64,000 bases of DNA from Photobacterium frigidiphilum (GTDB lineage: Bacteria; Pseudomonadota; Gammaproteobacteria; Enterobacterales; Vibrionaceae). Position 1 is the first letter of the stretch, and every line of letters begins with the position of its first letter. Under the pieces are notes generated by a model that saw only the letters and a list, made by a program, of their open reading frames with translations, ran no database searches and was not told the DNA's origin. Positions 1-7,841 of the stretch are shown here, piece by piece. The position numbers were made by a program, and so were the translations under genes. The stretch covers positions 35,973-99,972 of the forward strand of contig NZ_PYMJ01000021.1 in assembly GCF_003025615.1 (NCBI RefSeq). The letters are read 5' to 3'.

Positions 1-195
1 CGCGGGGTAAGTCGCTTCTAATATTTCAGATAAACTAATAATGAAGTTATTACGGTAAATCTGAATTAACTGATCCGCAGGAAATTGCCCTCGAGCAATT
101 TGATTTGCCACATCACTCTCTTGATAGTGGAGTGCATCAGAAAATGCTTTTTGCAGATCATGCAGAGAGCGGCTAGGGGGTTGTGATTTGTCCAT
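1..195 (-). CDS. bufC: BufC-like DUF2063 protein, N-terminal part (runs off window)
   Basis: This reading frame starts with ATG at 195 and stays open to the left edge, giving 65 residues. A GGAGG Shine-Dalgarno lies seven bases before the ATG. The text has the hallmarks of the DUF2063 putative DNA-binding family: an opening helix with LQKAFSDALHY, then QIYRNNF and LEATYP. In bufferin and related MNIO operons, a protein of this family follows the DUF692 enzyme and acts as its partner in recognising and modifying the precursor peptide. The start overlaps the end of bufB by 23 bases, so the two are translationally coupled. Only the N-terminus is visible, so the rest of the protein and any bufD (DoxX) gene after it cannot be judged. 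Confidence 0.85.
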   Translation of the reverse strand, partial: MDKSQPPSRSLHDLQKAFSDALHYQESDVANQIARGQFPADQLIQIYRNNFIISLSEILEATYPA

Positions 196-1033
196 ATTGC
201 GCCTCCTGCATTAAGATTGTATTGGCTTTATCAGCTTCCCCTAATAACACCGAGAGTGCAGGGATATCCAAATCCCATTCAATCAGCGTGGGGGTCGCAC
301 CGTGTTGCTGTATCCAGTGGCGGTACATTTGCCATACGGGTTCACTGACGGGTTTGCTATGGGTATCGATCCAAATTTCGCCATCATCAAACGTCTTTAC
401 CATAAAGCCAGCAAGGTGAATTTCTTTTACCGATAATGGGTCTAATGCCGCAATGTATTCGTTGCTGTCAAAGCCATGATTAAAGGCGCTGACATAAATG
501 TTATTGAAGTCGAGCAATAACCCACACCCAGTACGTTGTTGTACGTGATTTAGAAACTCCCATTCTGGAATCACCGAATGCTGGAAGCTCAAATAGCTGG
601 ATGGGTTTTCAACCAGCAATTGGCGACCGAGAAAATCTTGCACCTGTTCTACTTTTTTGCAAAAGTTGTTCAGGGCTTCTTCGGTATAAGGGAGTGGCAG
701 TAAATCATTAAAAAACTGTCCGTCGACTGAACTCCAACTGAGATGGTCTGAAACTGCAATCGGGTTTACCTCATCGACTAACTGTTTTAGTTGGACAAGA
801 TGATCGCGGCTTAATGGATCTGCTGACCCCAGTGATAACCCAATACCATGACAACTGATAGGGTAATGCTCAGCTATTTGGCGTAATTGTTTTCGCGCCA
901 TAGAAGCCGGATTAAAATAGTTTTCACTGTGAATCTCAAACCAGCCAATGTCTGGCTGTTGAGTGATGACTTGAGATACGTGAGGAGAGCGTAAGCCCAC
1001 CCCAACCATCTGTTGTTGAGACAATACGCTCAA
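173..1033 (-). CDS. bufB: DUF692 multinuclear non-heme iron oxidase (MNIO), bufferin maturase
   Basis: The 286-residue protein belongs to the DUF692/MNIO family (MbnB, TglH, BufB), TIM-barrel enzymes that use a multi-iron centre and O2 to rewrite cysteines in ribosomal peptides. Conserved segments with metal-ligand candidates are visible: EIHSENYF near residue 35, VSDHLSW near 95, VENPSSY near 142, LDFNNIYVSAFNH near 175, and EIHLAGF near 204. It starts with TTG at 1033, a few bases after the stop of the preceding precursor gene; an in-frame ATG eight codons later is an alternative. By genetic position its substrate should be one or both DUF2282 peptides encoded just upstream. The family role is established knowledge; the chemistry performed here is inferred. 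Confidence 0.9.
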   Translation of the reverse strand: MSVLSQQQMVGVGLRSPHVSQVITQQPDIGWFEIHSENYFNPASMARKQLRQIAEHYPISCHGIGLSLGSADPLSRDHLVQLKQLVDEVNPIAVSDHLSWSSVDGQFFNDLLPLPYTEEALNNFCKKVEQVQDFLGRQLLVENPSSYLSFQHSVIPEWEFLNHVQQRTGCGLLLDFNNIYVSAFNHGFDSNEYIAALDPLSVKEIHLAGFMVKTFDDGEIWIDTHSKPVSEPVWQMYRHWIQQHGATPTLIEWDLDIPALSVLLGEADKANTILMQEAQYGQITTP

Positions 1034-1037
1034 TTAC

Positions 1038-1295
1038 TTAGCCCTCTGTAGAACCACCCGCTAGGCGGTCGCATAATCCTTTAGGTACCATCATGAATGC
1101 ATCTTTTTGACCATCAGTTTTTGATGTACCAGCACAAGATCCTGTTTTCGTTGCGCAGTCATTTTTACCTGCTTTAGCTACGCCGTAGCACTTTTCTTTT
1201 TCATCAGCTGCAACGGCAGATGTTGAAGCCACTGTACCCGCAAGGGCAATAAGACCTGAGACAGCAGTCGCTAAAGCAATATTGGTTTTTTTCAT
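1038..1295 (-). CDS. bufA: Bufferin precursor peptide (DUF2282), copy 2 of tandem pair
   Basis: An 85-residue secreted peptide of the DUF2282 bufferin family. Residues 1 to about 30 form a Sec signal peptide ending AVAA; the mature part carries four cysteines in CYGVAKAGKNDC, GSCAGT and KGLCDRL. In described bufferins the central cysteines are converted by the MNIO enzyme into heterocycles that bind copper in the periplasm. It is the second gene of the transcript, immediately before bufB. The signal peptide is identical to that of the other copy, while the mature parts differ at about six positions (for example AKAG against AEAG and SKTDG against AKVDG). The start has a GAGG Shine-Dalgarno. 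Copper binding is family knowledge and was not read from the sequence. Confidence 0.9.
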   Translation of the reverse strand: MKKTNIALATAVSGLIALAGTVASTSAVAADEKEKCYGVAKAGKNDCATKTGSCAGTSKTDGQKDAFMMVPKGLCDRLAGGSTEG

Positions 1296-1318
1296 GATGG
1301 TTCCTCAAAATTCACGTA

Positions 1319-1340
1319 TTGCTGCGCAATTGCACAGCAA
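1319..1340. repeat. Inverted repeat between the two bufA copies
   Basis: A near-perfect hairpin with a nine-pair stem (TTGCTG then GC, one G-U pair, AATT loop) lies in the 66-base space between the two bufferin genes. Neither side has a T-run, so it is not a normal terminator. It could set mRNA stability, or act as a processing site that adjusts the ratio of the two precursors to the enzyme. Function is inferred. Confidence 0.6.
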
Positions 1341-1361
1341 GATATTTAGTCAGTTAAAAGA

Positions 1362-1622
1362 TTATGCTGATTCGGCAGAACCACCCGCTAAACGGTCACA
1401 TAGACCTTTGGGAACCATGATGAAAGCATCTTTCTGACCATCAACTTTTGCTGTGCCAGCACAAGATCCTGTTTTCGTTGCACAGTCATTTTTACCTGCT
1501 TCAGCAACGCCGTAGCACTTTTCTTTTTCATCAGCTGCAACCGCAGATGTTGAAGCGACTGTTCCGGCTAGAGCAATAAGACCTGAAACAGCAGTGGCTA
1601 GGGCAATGTTTGTCTTTTTCAT
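1362..1622 (-). CDS. bufA: Bufferin precursor peptide (DUF2282), copy 1 of tandem pair
   Basis: This 86-residue peptide is the first gene of the bufferin operon. It has the same roughly 30-residue signal peptide as its neighbour, then the four-cysteine mature part (CYGVAEAGKNDC, GSCAGT, KGLCDRL). An AGAGGA Shine-Dalgarno precedes the ATG. The near identity with the second copy points to a recent or gene-converted tandem duplication. The expected role is a periplasmic copper-binding modified peptide made with BufB and BufC. The 287 bases upstream, shared with divergent uvrD, hold the promoter; they include a GTTGC-N8-GCAAC inverted repeat at 1649-1666 whose function I cannot assign. Confidence 0.9.
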   Translation of the reverse strand: MKKTNIALATAVSGLIALAGTVASTSAVAADEKEKCYGVAEAGKNDCATKTGSCAGTAKVDGQKDAFIMVPKGLCDRLAGGSAESA

Positions 1623-1884
1623 AATAAATCCTCTTTAATACGTTGGCTGTTGCTGTAAGTTGCAACGTTTCCTTTGATTTAACTTACTTTGCAATGGCGC
1701 TTTAAGCGCTCTCGAAATATAAGAAAGGGTAAACACAGAATTAATTTCACCTTTTTTTATCTTTTTTAAAGATTCATTAACAATTCCGCTAAGAAAAAGC
1801 ATAGAACAAAAATTAATAGGCAAGGTCTTGTGCAATCAAAAGTTATCAAAGCATTCTGAAAATGAGCTGGTATAATCCTCACCA

Positions 1885-1900
1885 TTGTATAAATAACCAG
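1885..1900 (+). promoter_or_regulatory. LexA-like SOS box before uvrD
   Basis: TTGTATAAATAACCAG matches the CTGT-N8-ACAG SOS consensus imperfectly but closely resembles the E. coli uvrD box. It lies only nine bases before the uvrD start. A TATAAT -10 sequence sits at 1871-1876 just upstream. LexA control of uvrD is established in E. coli and is inferred here. Confidence 0.6.
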
Positions 1901-1909
1901 TAGATAGCG

Positions 1910-4084
1910 ATGGACGTTTCACTCCTGTTAGATGGGCTCAATGACAAACAAAGAGAAGCGGTGGCAGCACCGTTAGGAAACCACCTTGTACTAGCGGGAG
2001 CGGGCAGTGGTAAAACCCGAGTGCTAGTTCATCGTATTGCGTGGTTAATGCAGATAGAACAAGCGTCGTCGTACTCGGTCATGTCTGTGACGTTTACCAA
2101 TAAAGCGGCTGCTGAAATGCGTGGTCGAATTAATGAGTTAATGCAAGGCTCATCGGCGGGTATGTGGAATGGTACGTTCCACGGTTTATGCCATCGCATG
2201 CTACGTGCGCATTATCTTGATGCGCGTTTACCTGATGATTTCAATATTCTTGATTCTGATGATCAAATGCGTTTGTTACGCCGTTTGATTAAAGCGCAAA
2301 ATCTTGATGAGAAACACTGGCCAGCACGTCAAGCTGCGTGGTACATCAACGGTAAAAAAGACGAAGGTTTGCGCCCTGCCAATATCGATGCTTTTAACGA
2401 TCCGGTTGAAAAAACATGGTTGCGTATTTATACCGCATACCAAGAGGCGTGTGATCGCGCTGGGTTAGTCGATTTTGCTGAATTGTTGTTACGCGCTTTT
2501 GAGTTGGTTCGTGACAATAAACATATTCGTGAGCATTACCAAGCGCGTTTCAAGCACATCTTGGTTGACGAATTTCAAGATACCAACAACATCCAATTTG
2601 CATGGCTGCGCTTAATGGCGGGTGTAAATTGTAATGTGATGATCGTGGGTGATGATGATCAGTCTATCTATGGCTGGCGTGGTGCTCAGGTTGAAAATAT
2701 TCAACGCTTCTTGCGTGATTTTACCAATGCATCGTCTATTTTTCTTGAACAAAACTACCGTTCTACCGGCAACATTCTAAATGCTGCCAACGAATTAATT
2801 GCCAATAACAATGAGCGTATGGGCAAGAAGTTATGGACGGATGGTGAAGACGGTGAGTTGATCTCATTGTATTCTGCTTTTAATGAATTGGATGAAGCCC
2901 GTTTTGCGGTGGGTAAAATCAAAGAATGGCGTAATGAAAAAGGCGGTTCGCTGAACGATACTGCCTTTTTATACCGTAGCAATGCGCAATCTCGTGTACT
3001 GGAAGAAGCCCTAATTCAAGCGGGTTTACCGTACCGAATTTATGGTGGTATGCGTTTCTTCGAACGTCAGGAAGTGAAAGATTCATTGGCGTATCTACGC
3101 TTGATGGCCAACCGAAATGATGATGCCTCTTTTGAGCGAGTGGTGAATACCCCTACGCGTGGCTTGGGCGATCGTACCTTAGAAACCATTCGTTTAGCTG
3201 CCCGTGATCGCAGTGTCACTATGTGGCAAGCTAGTGTATTACTGCTTGAAGAGCAAGTGTTGGCAGGTCGTGCCGCGAACTCGTTACGTCGTTTTATTGA
3301 GTTGGTTAATGCTCTGGAAGACGATACGCGAGACTTGCCTTTGTTCCAGCAAACGGATGATGTGATCCGTAATTCAGGTTTACGAGCAATGTACGAGCAA
3401 GAAAAAGGCGAAAAAGCCCAAGCTCGTATCGAAAACTTGGAAGAATTAGTCACGGCAACCCGTCAATTTGTGGTGCCAGAAGAAGCGGAAGAGATGACGC
3501 CATTAGCAGCGTTTCTGTCTCATGCTGCACTAGAAGCTGGCGAAGGTCAGGCCGATGACTTTGAAGACGCGGTGCAGCTAATGACCATGCACAGTGCAAA
3601 AGGGCTAGAGTTCCCTATTGTCTTCATGGTGGGGGTTGAAGAGGGTATGTTCCCTAGTTCACGCACCACGGAAGAAGTCGGACGCTTAGAAGAAGAACGT
3701 CGCTTGTGTTACGTCGGTATGACCCGTGCAATGAAGAAGTTGTACATTACTTATGCTGAAATGCGCCGTTTATACGGTAAAGATAACTTCCATAAGCCAT
3801 CACGCTTTATTCGTGAGATTCCAACGGAATTTGTGGAAGAAGTACGGATGAAGGCGCAAGTCTCTCGTCCCGCAAGCAGTGGGCGCTTTAGCCAAACTCA
3901 AGTGAATGATAACTTTAATCAAACCGGTTTTAATTTAGGGCAGCGTGTTAAGCATCCTAAATTTGGTGAAGGAACCATCATTAACTTTGAAGGCAGTGGT
4001 GCGCAAAGTCGTGTTCAAGTCGCTTTCAATGGTGAAGGTATTAAGTGGCTAGTGACTCAATACGCTAAGCTCGATCCGATGTAA
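1910..4084 (+). CDS. uvrD: DNA helicase II UvrD
   Basis: The 724-residue protein is the superfamily 1A 3'-5' helicase used in nucleotide excision repair to remove UvrC and the cut strand, and in mismatch repair after MutL. The N-terminal Q motif (NDKQREAV, 11-18), Walker A (AGAGSGKT, 29-36), TFTNKAAAEM, motif II DEFQDTN, motif III GDDDQSIYGWRGA, the C-terminal motif TMHSAKGLEFP and VGMTRAMKKL are all present. The C-terminus ends in the Tudor-like segment GQRVKHPKFGEGTI. The N-terminus follows E. coli UvrD almost residue for residue, which separates it from Rep. It is a single gene with its own LexA-like box, followed by a strong bidirectional terminator. Confidence 0.97.
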   Translation: MDVSLLLDGLNDKQREAVAAPLGNHLVLAGAGSGKTRVLVHRIAWLMQIEQASSYSVMSVTFTNKAAAEMRGRINELMQGSSAGMWNGTFHGLCHRMLRAHYLDARLPDDFNILDSDDQMRLLRRLIKAQNLDEKHWPARQAAWYINGKKDEGLRPANIDAFNDPVEKTWLRIYTAYQEACDRAGLVDFAELLLRAFELVRDNKHIREHYQARFKHILVDEFQDTNNIQFAWLRLMAGVNCNVMIVGDDDQSIYGWRGAQVENIQRFLRDFTNASSIFLEQNYRSTGNILNAANELIANNNERMGKKLWTDGEDGELISLYSAFNELDEARFAVGKIKEWRNEKGGSLNDTAFLYRSNAQSRVLEEALIQAGLPYRIYGGMRFFERQEVKDSLAYLRLMANRNDDASFERVVNTPTRGLGDRTLETIRLAARDRSVTMWQASVLLLEEQVLAGRAANSLRRFIELVNALEDDTRDLPLFQQTDDVIRNSGLRAMYEQEKGEKAQARIENLEELVTATRQFVVPEEAEEMTPLAAFLSHAALEAGEGQADDFEDAVQLMTMHSAKGLEFPIVFMVGVEEGMFPSSRTTEEVGRLEEERRLCYVGMTRAMKKLYITYAEMRRLYGKDNFHKPSRFIREIPTEFVEEVRMKAQVSRPASSGRFSQTQVNDNFNQTGFNLGQRVKHPKFGEGTIINFEGSGAQSRVQVAFNGEGIKWLVTQYAKLDPM

Positions 4085-4105
4085 TACTGACCGACATAAA
4101 AAATA

Positions 4106-4159
4106 AAAAGCCCGCCTTGCCAGTTTCTTGTCATAAGAACTGATAAGGCGGGCTTTTTG
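4106..4159. terminator. Bidirectional terminator between uvrD and ggt
   Basis: Arms AAAAAGCCCGCCTT and AAGGCGGGCTTTTT flank a smaller inner hairpin. There are A and T runs on both sides, so it can end both the convergent uvrD and ggt transcripts. Confidence 0.9.
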
Positions 4160-4210
4160 TTTTAGGTCTGTGCTTTATTAGCTAAGGATCTTACTGATTA
4201 ACCAAGGCGC

Positions 4211-5965
4211 TTACTGAGCAATAACCTTACCTTCGCGACGTGGATCAGCCGCACCTATGAGCGATTTGCCGTCAACACGAATCGCCTGAACACCAGAATT
4301 CAACTCTTTCACTTTCACCTTAAAGCCGAGCTGTTCCAGTTTCGGTGCCCATTGTTCGGCGGTCGTGCCTTGTTCTAATTCAAATGCGCCAAAGCGGTTA
4401 TTCATATTAGGTAAGTTGATGGCTTGCTGAAGGTTTAGTCCCCAGTCAAGGTGTGCCACTAAAGTCTTGGCAACATAGCCAATGATTTGGCTACCACCGG
4501 GTGAGCCTACTGCCATATACGGTTCACCTTCTTTCATCACTATGGTCGGAGCCATGGATGAGCGTGGACGTTTTCCAGGCTCAATACGATTGGCAATCGG
4601 CACACCATCGGCATGGCTACGGAATGAGAAATCCGTTAATTCATTATTGAGTAAGAATCCACGTACCATTAAGCGCGAGCCAAAGCCATTTTCAATGGTG
4701 GTGGTGATCGATACCATGTTGCGGTCTTTATCGACAATAGAAAAATGGCTGGTAGACGGTAACTCAATCGCTTCATCTAACGCGTAATTCATTGCATGTG
4801 ACCAAGGAGGCTTACCTGCCGCCGTCGTTGTTAGAGCGGTATCCCCTTTCAGTAACGTTGCGCGTTGTTCGATATAATCAGCGGCTAATAAGCCCTCGGT
4901 AGGCATAGGCACATAATCGCTGTCTGCCATGTATTTACCACGATCGGCAAAGGCTAAACGAGAAGCGTCACCGAGTAAGCGCCAACTTTGAATGTTTTCT
5001 GGGCCCATTTTAGCGATGGGATAATGGCTTAGCATGCCCATTATTTGCCCTAAGGTTAATGCCCCTGAGCTGGGTGGCCCCATGCCACATATCGAATATT
5101 GACGATAAGGCGCGCAGACGGGTTCACGCTCTTTGACTTGGTAGGTAGCTAAATCCATCGTGTTTAATACACCGGGGTTAGCTTTTGCACCACGTACGGT
5201 TTTAACAATATCGTTAGCAATCTTACCGTGGTAAAACGCACTGGCACCTTGGTCGGCGATTAACATTAATGTATCGGCATAAGCGGGATTTTTAAGGTTT
5301 TGTCCTGCTTTGATTGGTGAGCCATCTTGATTAAAGAAGTAAGCTTTAGCTTCAGCTGAACGTTGTAGATAGTCTTTATCGTTGGCCACTAATTTAGCTA
5401 AGCGTGGGCTAACAACAAAACCTTTTTTAGCCAGATTTATAGCGGGTTCAAAGAGGGTTTTCCACGGTAATTTACCTAAACGCTGGTGGGTATGCTGCAG
5501 TAATTTAACAGTACCTGGTGTACCCACTGAACGCCCACCGACAACGGCGTCAAAGAACTGTAGTGGTTCGCCTTTATCATCCTGAAATAACCGCGGTGTA
5601 ACGCCATAAGGTGCAGTTTCTCGACCATCAAATGATGTTAAAGCCTCTTTTTTTGCATCCCAATACATTAAAAATGCACCACCACCAATTCCTGATGACT
5701 GTGGTTCAACCAATCCCAACACTAACTGGGTAGCGACCATGGCATCAATGGCATTGCCCCCTTGGCGTAGCATTGCAGCTCCGGCTTCACTGGCATAAGG
5801 ATTCGCAGACGCAATCATCCAGTCAGACCCTTGCACCAAGGTTTGCGTTTTTAACCCTGTCGCGGCTTCGGGGGCAATATTGTCTGCGCTTTGTTTGGCG
5901 ATCGCGGGTGTGACGGTGAGGCTAGCGGTTATTAACAACGCTAGGCAAGATGCTTTCCACTGCAT
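4211..5965 (-). CDS. ggt: Gamma-glutamyltransferase (periplasmic)
   Basis: The 584-residue precursor of gamma-glutamyltranspeptidase hydrolyses glutathione and transfers its gamma-glutamyl group. Residues 1-23 are a Sec signal peptide ending AIA. The chain matures by self-cleavage before the catalytic threonine, here Thr405 in STSHFSIVD. The substrate-loop motifs NGFGSRLMV and NNELTDFS and the C-terminal PGGSQIIGYV follow, and the N-terminal segment SGIGGGAF is typical. Length matches the family. It is a monocistronic gene convergent with uvrD. It probably recycles glutathione or supplies cysteine and glutamate from periplasmic glutathione. Confidence 0.95.
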   Translation of the reverse strand: MQWKASCLALLITASLTVTPAIAKQSADNIAPEAATGLKTQTLVQGSDWMIASANPYASEAGAAMLRQGGNAIDAMVATQLVLGLVEPQSSGIGGGAFLMYWDAKKEALTSFDGRETAPYGVTPRLFQDDKGEPLQFFDAVVGGRSVGTPGTVKLLQHTHQRLGKLPWKTLFEPAINLAKKGFVVSPRLAKLVANDKDYLQRSAEAKAYFFNQDGSPIKAGQNLKNPAYADTLMLIADQGASAFYHGKIANDIVKTVRGAKANPGVLNTMDLATYQVKEREPVCAPYRQYSICGMGPPSSGALTLGQIMGMLSHYPIAKMGPENIQSWRLLGDASRLAFADRGKYMADSDYVPMPTEGLLAADYIEQRATLLKGDTALTTTAAGKPPWSHAMNYALDEAIELPSTSHFSIVDKDRNMVSITTTIENGFGSRLMVRGFLLNNELTDFSFRSHADGVPIANRIEPGKRPRSSMAPTIVMKEGEPYMAVGSPGGSQIIGYVAKTLVAHLDWGLNLQQAINLPNMNNRFGAFELEQGTTAEQWAPKLEQLGFKVKVKELNSGVQAIRVDGKSLIGAADPRREGKVIAQ

Positions 5966-6137
5966 ATGAGCTCCTTATGTCGTCTCTCTTGATAGAAGTC
6001 CGGTCAATGAACTTCGTAGCGTAGAGAGTGACAGTGCAAAGCGCTAGTGTCTAATTGTTGAGCACTTTTTTGTGCTCATTCTCAATAATTTTCGTGCTTA
6101 ATTACCAAGGTGTTTTTACAGCGTAACTATTATATTT

Positions 6138-6794
6138 TTACAATGTAACTATGATATTCAACAAAATCATACTGCCGATAGTCACAAACAGTACGCCACA
6201 AATACCGTCGATATAAGGTGTCCATTGCTGAATTTTTTGTTGTAGACGTTTCCCTGTTAGTAACCACGCCAGCATGGCGAACCATAGAAATGATGTGATC
6301 CATAAAATCGCAATTGCGGTTATTTTTCCGGATATCGACATATCAACCGGCACTATGGTCGAGAGTAGGCTGATGAAAAATACTAACGCTTTAGGGTTTA
6401 ATATATTGGTTGTAAACCCTTTAACGAGTGCTTGTTTACGATTTGAAATAATGCTCTGTGGGGCTGTAACTGTTTCAGTGTGCGCTGTGGGACGAAAAAT
6501 GGGCATTAGTACGCTTCTAACAGCACCAACTCCCAACCACAGTAAGTATGAACCGCCAGCGGCTTGCAGTAAGGCAAATAGGGTGGGTTGCTGGTGGATC
6601 AATAAGCTAGCACCTGTCAGGCTTAAAATTGAATGCAGTAAAATGCCCAGAGACAAACCCAATGCGATCGCAATGCCCGTTTGACGCCCGTAACGTCCGG
6701 CATTTTGTACCACTAAGGCAAAATCAGGCCCTGGGCTCATTAACGCGATAATGTGGACAGTGACTAAGGTCAGTAATGTGGTGACTTCGTTCAT
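6138..6794 (-). CDS. LysE/RhtB family amino-acid exporter
   Basis: The 218-residue inner membrane protein has about six hydrophobic segments. It carries the family signature near the N-terminus (SPGPDFALVVQNAGRYGRQTGIA) and the mid-protein NILNPKALVFF motif. LysE/RhtB proteins export amino acids such as lysine, threonine or homoserine by proton exchange; the substrate here is unknown. The gene lies 141 bases downstream of an AraC-type regulator on the same strand, an arrangement common for this family. The regulator may therefore sense the exported compound. Confidence 0.88.
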   Translation of the reverse strand: MNEVTTLLTLVTVHIIALMSPGPDFALVVQNAGRYGRQTGIAIALGLSLGILLHSILSLTGASLLIHQQPTLFALLQAAGGSYLLWLGVGAVRSVLMPIFRPTAHTETVTAPQSIISNRKQALVKGFTTNILNPKALVFFISLLSTIVPVDMSISGKITAIAILWITSFLWFAMLAWLLTGKRLQQKIQQWTPYIDGICGVLFVTIGSMILLNIIVTL

Positions 6795-6935
6795 GGTAGT
6801 TCGCCGTTTTTATTCGATTGGATCGGTCAGTTTCGTAGTATGACGGGGCGTGTTTGAATGCGCTTGTAAAAAAGTGACAGCGAAAAGACAGTACAGCGGA
6901 AAAGAAGAATAGTAATGGCTATAAATTGGATATAG

Positions 6936-7730
6936 TTATTTGATGTGTGAGGGTGCAATACCGAACGTTTGTTTGAAGGTATTGGTAAAGTGCGCCTGAT
7001 CATAAAAACCGACATGATAAGCCACTTCTGTACTGTTAAAGCCAGCCCGCAGCAAAGCCATCGCGTGTTCTAAGCGTAAGCGAGCTAACCAAGCATAAGG
7101 TGTAATACCAGTGGTTTTCTTGAATTGACGTAACAGTTGCGATGGGCTGAGATCACACAGTGTTGCCAAGTCATTCAGGCTGATTTTTTGATCAAGATGC
7201 GCCATGAAATAATCGCGTAACTGACGTAAATTTTTGGTACCCAGTTTCGTGACTGTGTGTTCTGTTACTTTTCCATAGTGGGTTAATAGATAAGAAAAGT
7301 ATTCGATCGGCAAGCTATCTTTGGCTAATTGAGACGCCAAAGGATTATCTAACTGGGTATGTAATTGGGTTAGTTGCTGAAAAAACTGATGATCGGCAAT
7401 TTTATGTTGTGGGAAACAAAAGAGATCTTTGCCCGATACGGCTTCAGCCTGTTGAGTTAACCAATCAGGGCTAATGCTAAAAACTTTAACGCGGTAGCCA
7501 GCGCTTTCTTTGGGCTGTCCATCGTGGATTTCATCGGGGGGCATGATCACCATTTGACCCGGTCCTGCGACATGTTTAGCGCCATTGAAGAAATACTGCT
7601 GCTGCCCTTGGGTGATTAAACCCAAATGGTAATCGAGGTGGTAATGGCGTTTGAAAGAAAAGCTTTGGTAATGGGCATCAATCAAGTTGATGTCATCAAT
7701 ATTGCTTTTACGATGACTGACTTTATTCAT
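6936..7730 (-). CDS. AraC-family transcriptional regulator with cupin sensor domain
   Basis: This 264-residue regulator has an N-terminal AraC-type cupin sensor (FSFKRHYHLDYHLGLITQG near 24-42, then GPGQMVIMPPDEIHDG) and a C-terminal double helix-turn-helix domain. In the C-terminal domain LNDLATLCDLSPSQLLRQFKK, split over the first helix pair, and the conserved VGFYDQAHFTNTFKQTFGIAPS are clear. This architecture is common beside LysE-type exporters, and the exporter follows on the same strand. The ligand is unknown. Separate transcription is possible because 141 bases divide the two genes. Confidence 0.88.
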   Translation of the reverse strand: MNKVSHRKSNIDDINLIDAHYQSFSFKRHYHLDYHLGLITQGQQQYFFNGAKHVAGPGQMVIMPPDEIHDGQPKESAGYRVKVFSISPDWLTQQAEAVSGKDLFCFPQHKIADHQFFQQLTQLHTQLDNPLASQLAKDSLPIEYFSYLLTHYGKVTEHTVTKLGTKNLRQLRDYFMAHLDQKISLNDLATLCDLSPSQLLRQFKKTTGITPYAWLARLRLEHAMALLRAGFNSTEVAYHVGFYDQAHFTNTFKQTFGIAPSHIK

Positions 7731-7796
7731 GTGCTTGCCCAGTAAGGATCGGAAGATCGTGCTTTTCTATTATAAGTACACCATAAATGAAGGGTA

Positions 7797-7826
7797 TGCA
7801 GCTTGTAAAAAATTCACAAGCTGCAT
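7797..7826. repeat. Long inverted repeat between araC-type gene and rarD
   Basis: Arms ATGCAGCTTGT and ACAAGCTGCAT form an 11-pair perfect stem with an eight-base loop, just after the rarD stop codon. There is no T-run on either strand beyond the loop, so it is an atypical terminator or an mRNA 3' end stabiliser for rarD. Confidence 0.65.
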
Positions 7827-7841
7827 AACGAATTAAACAGA

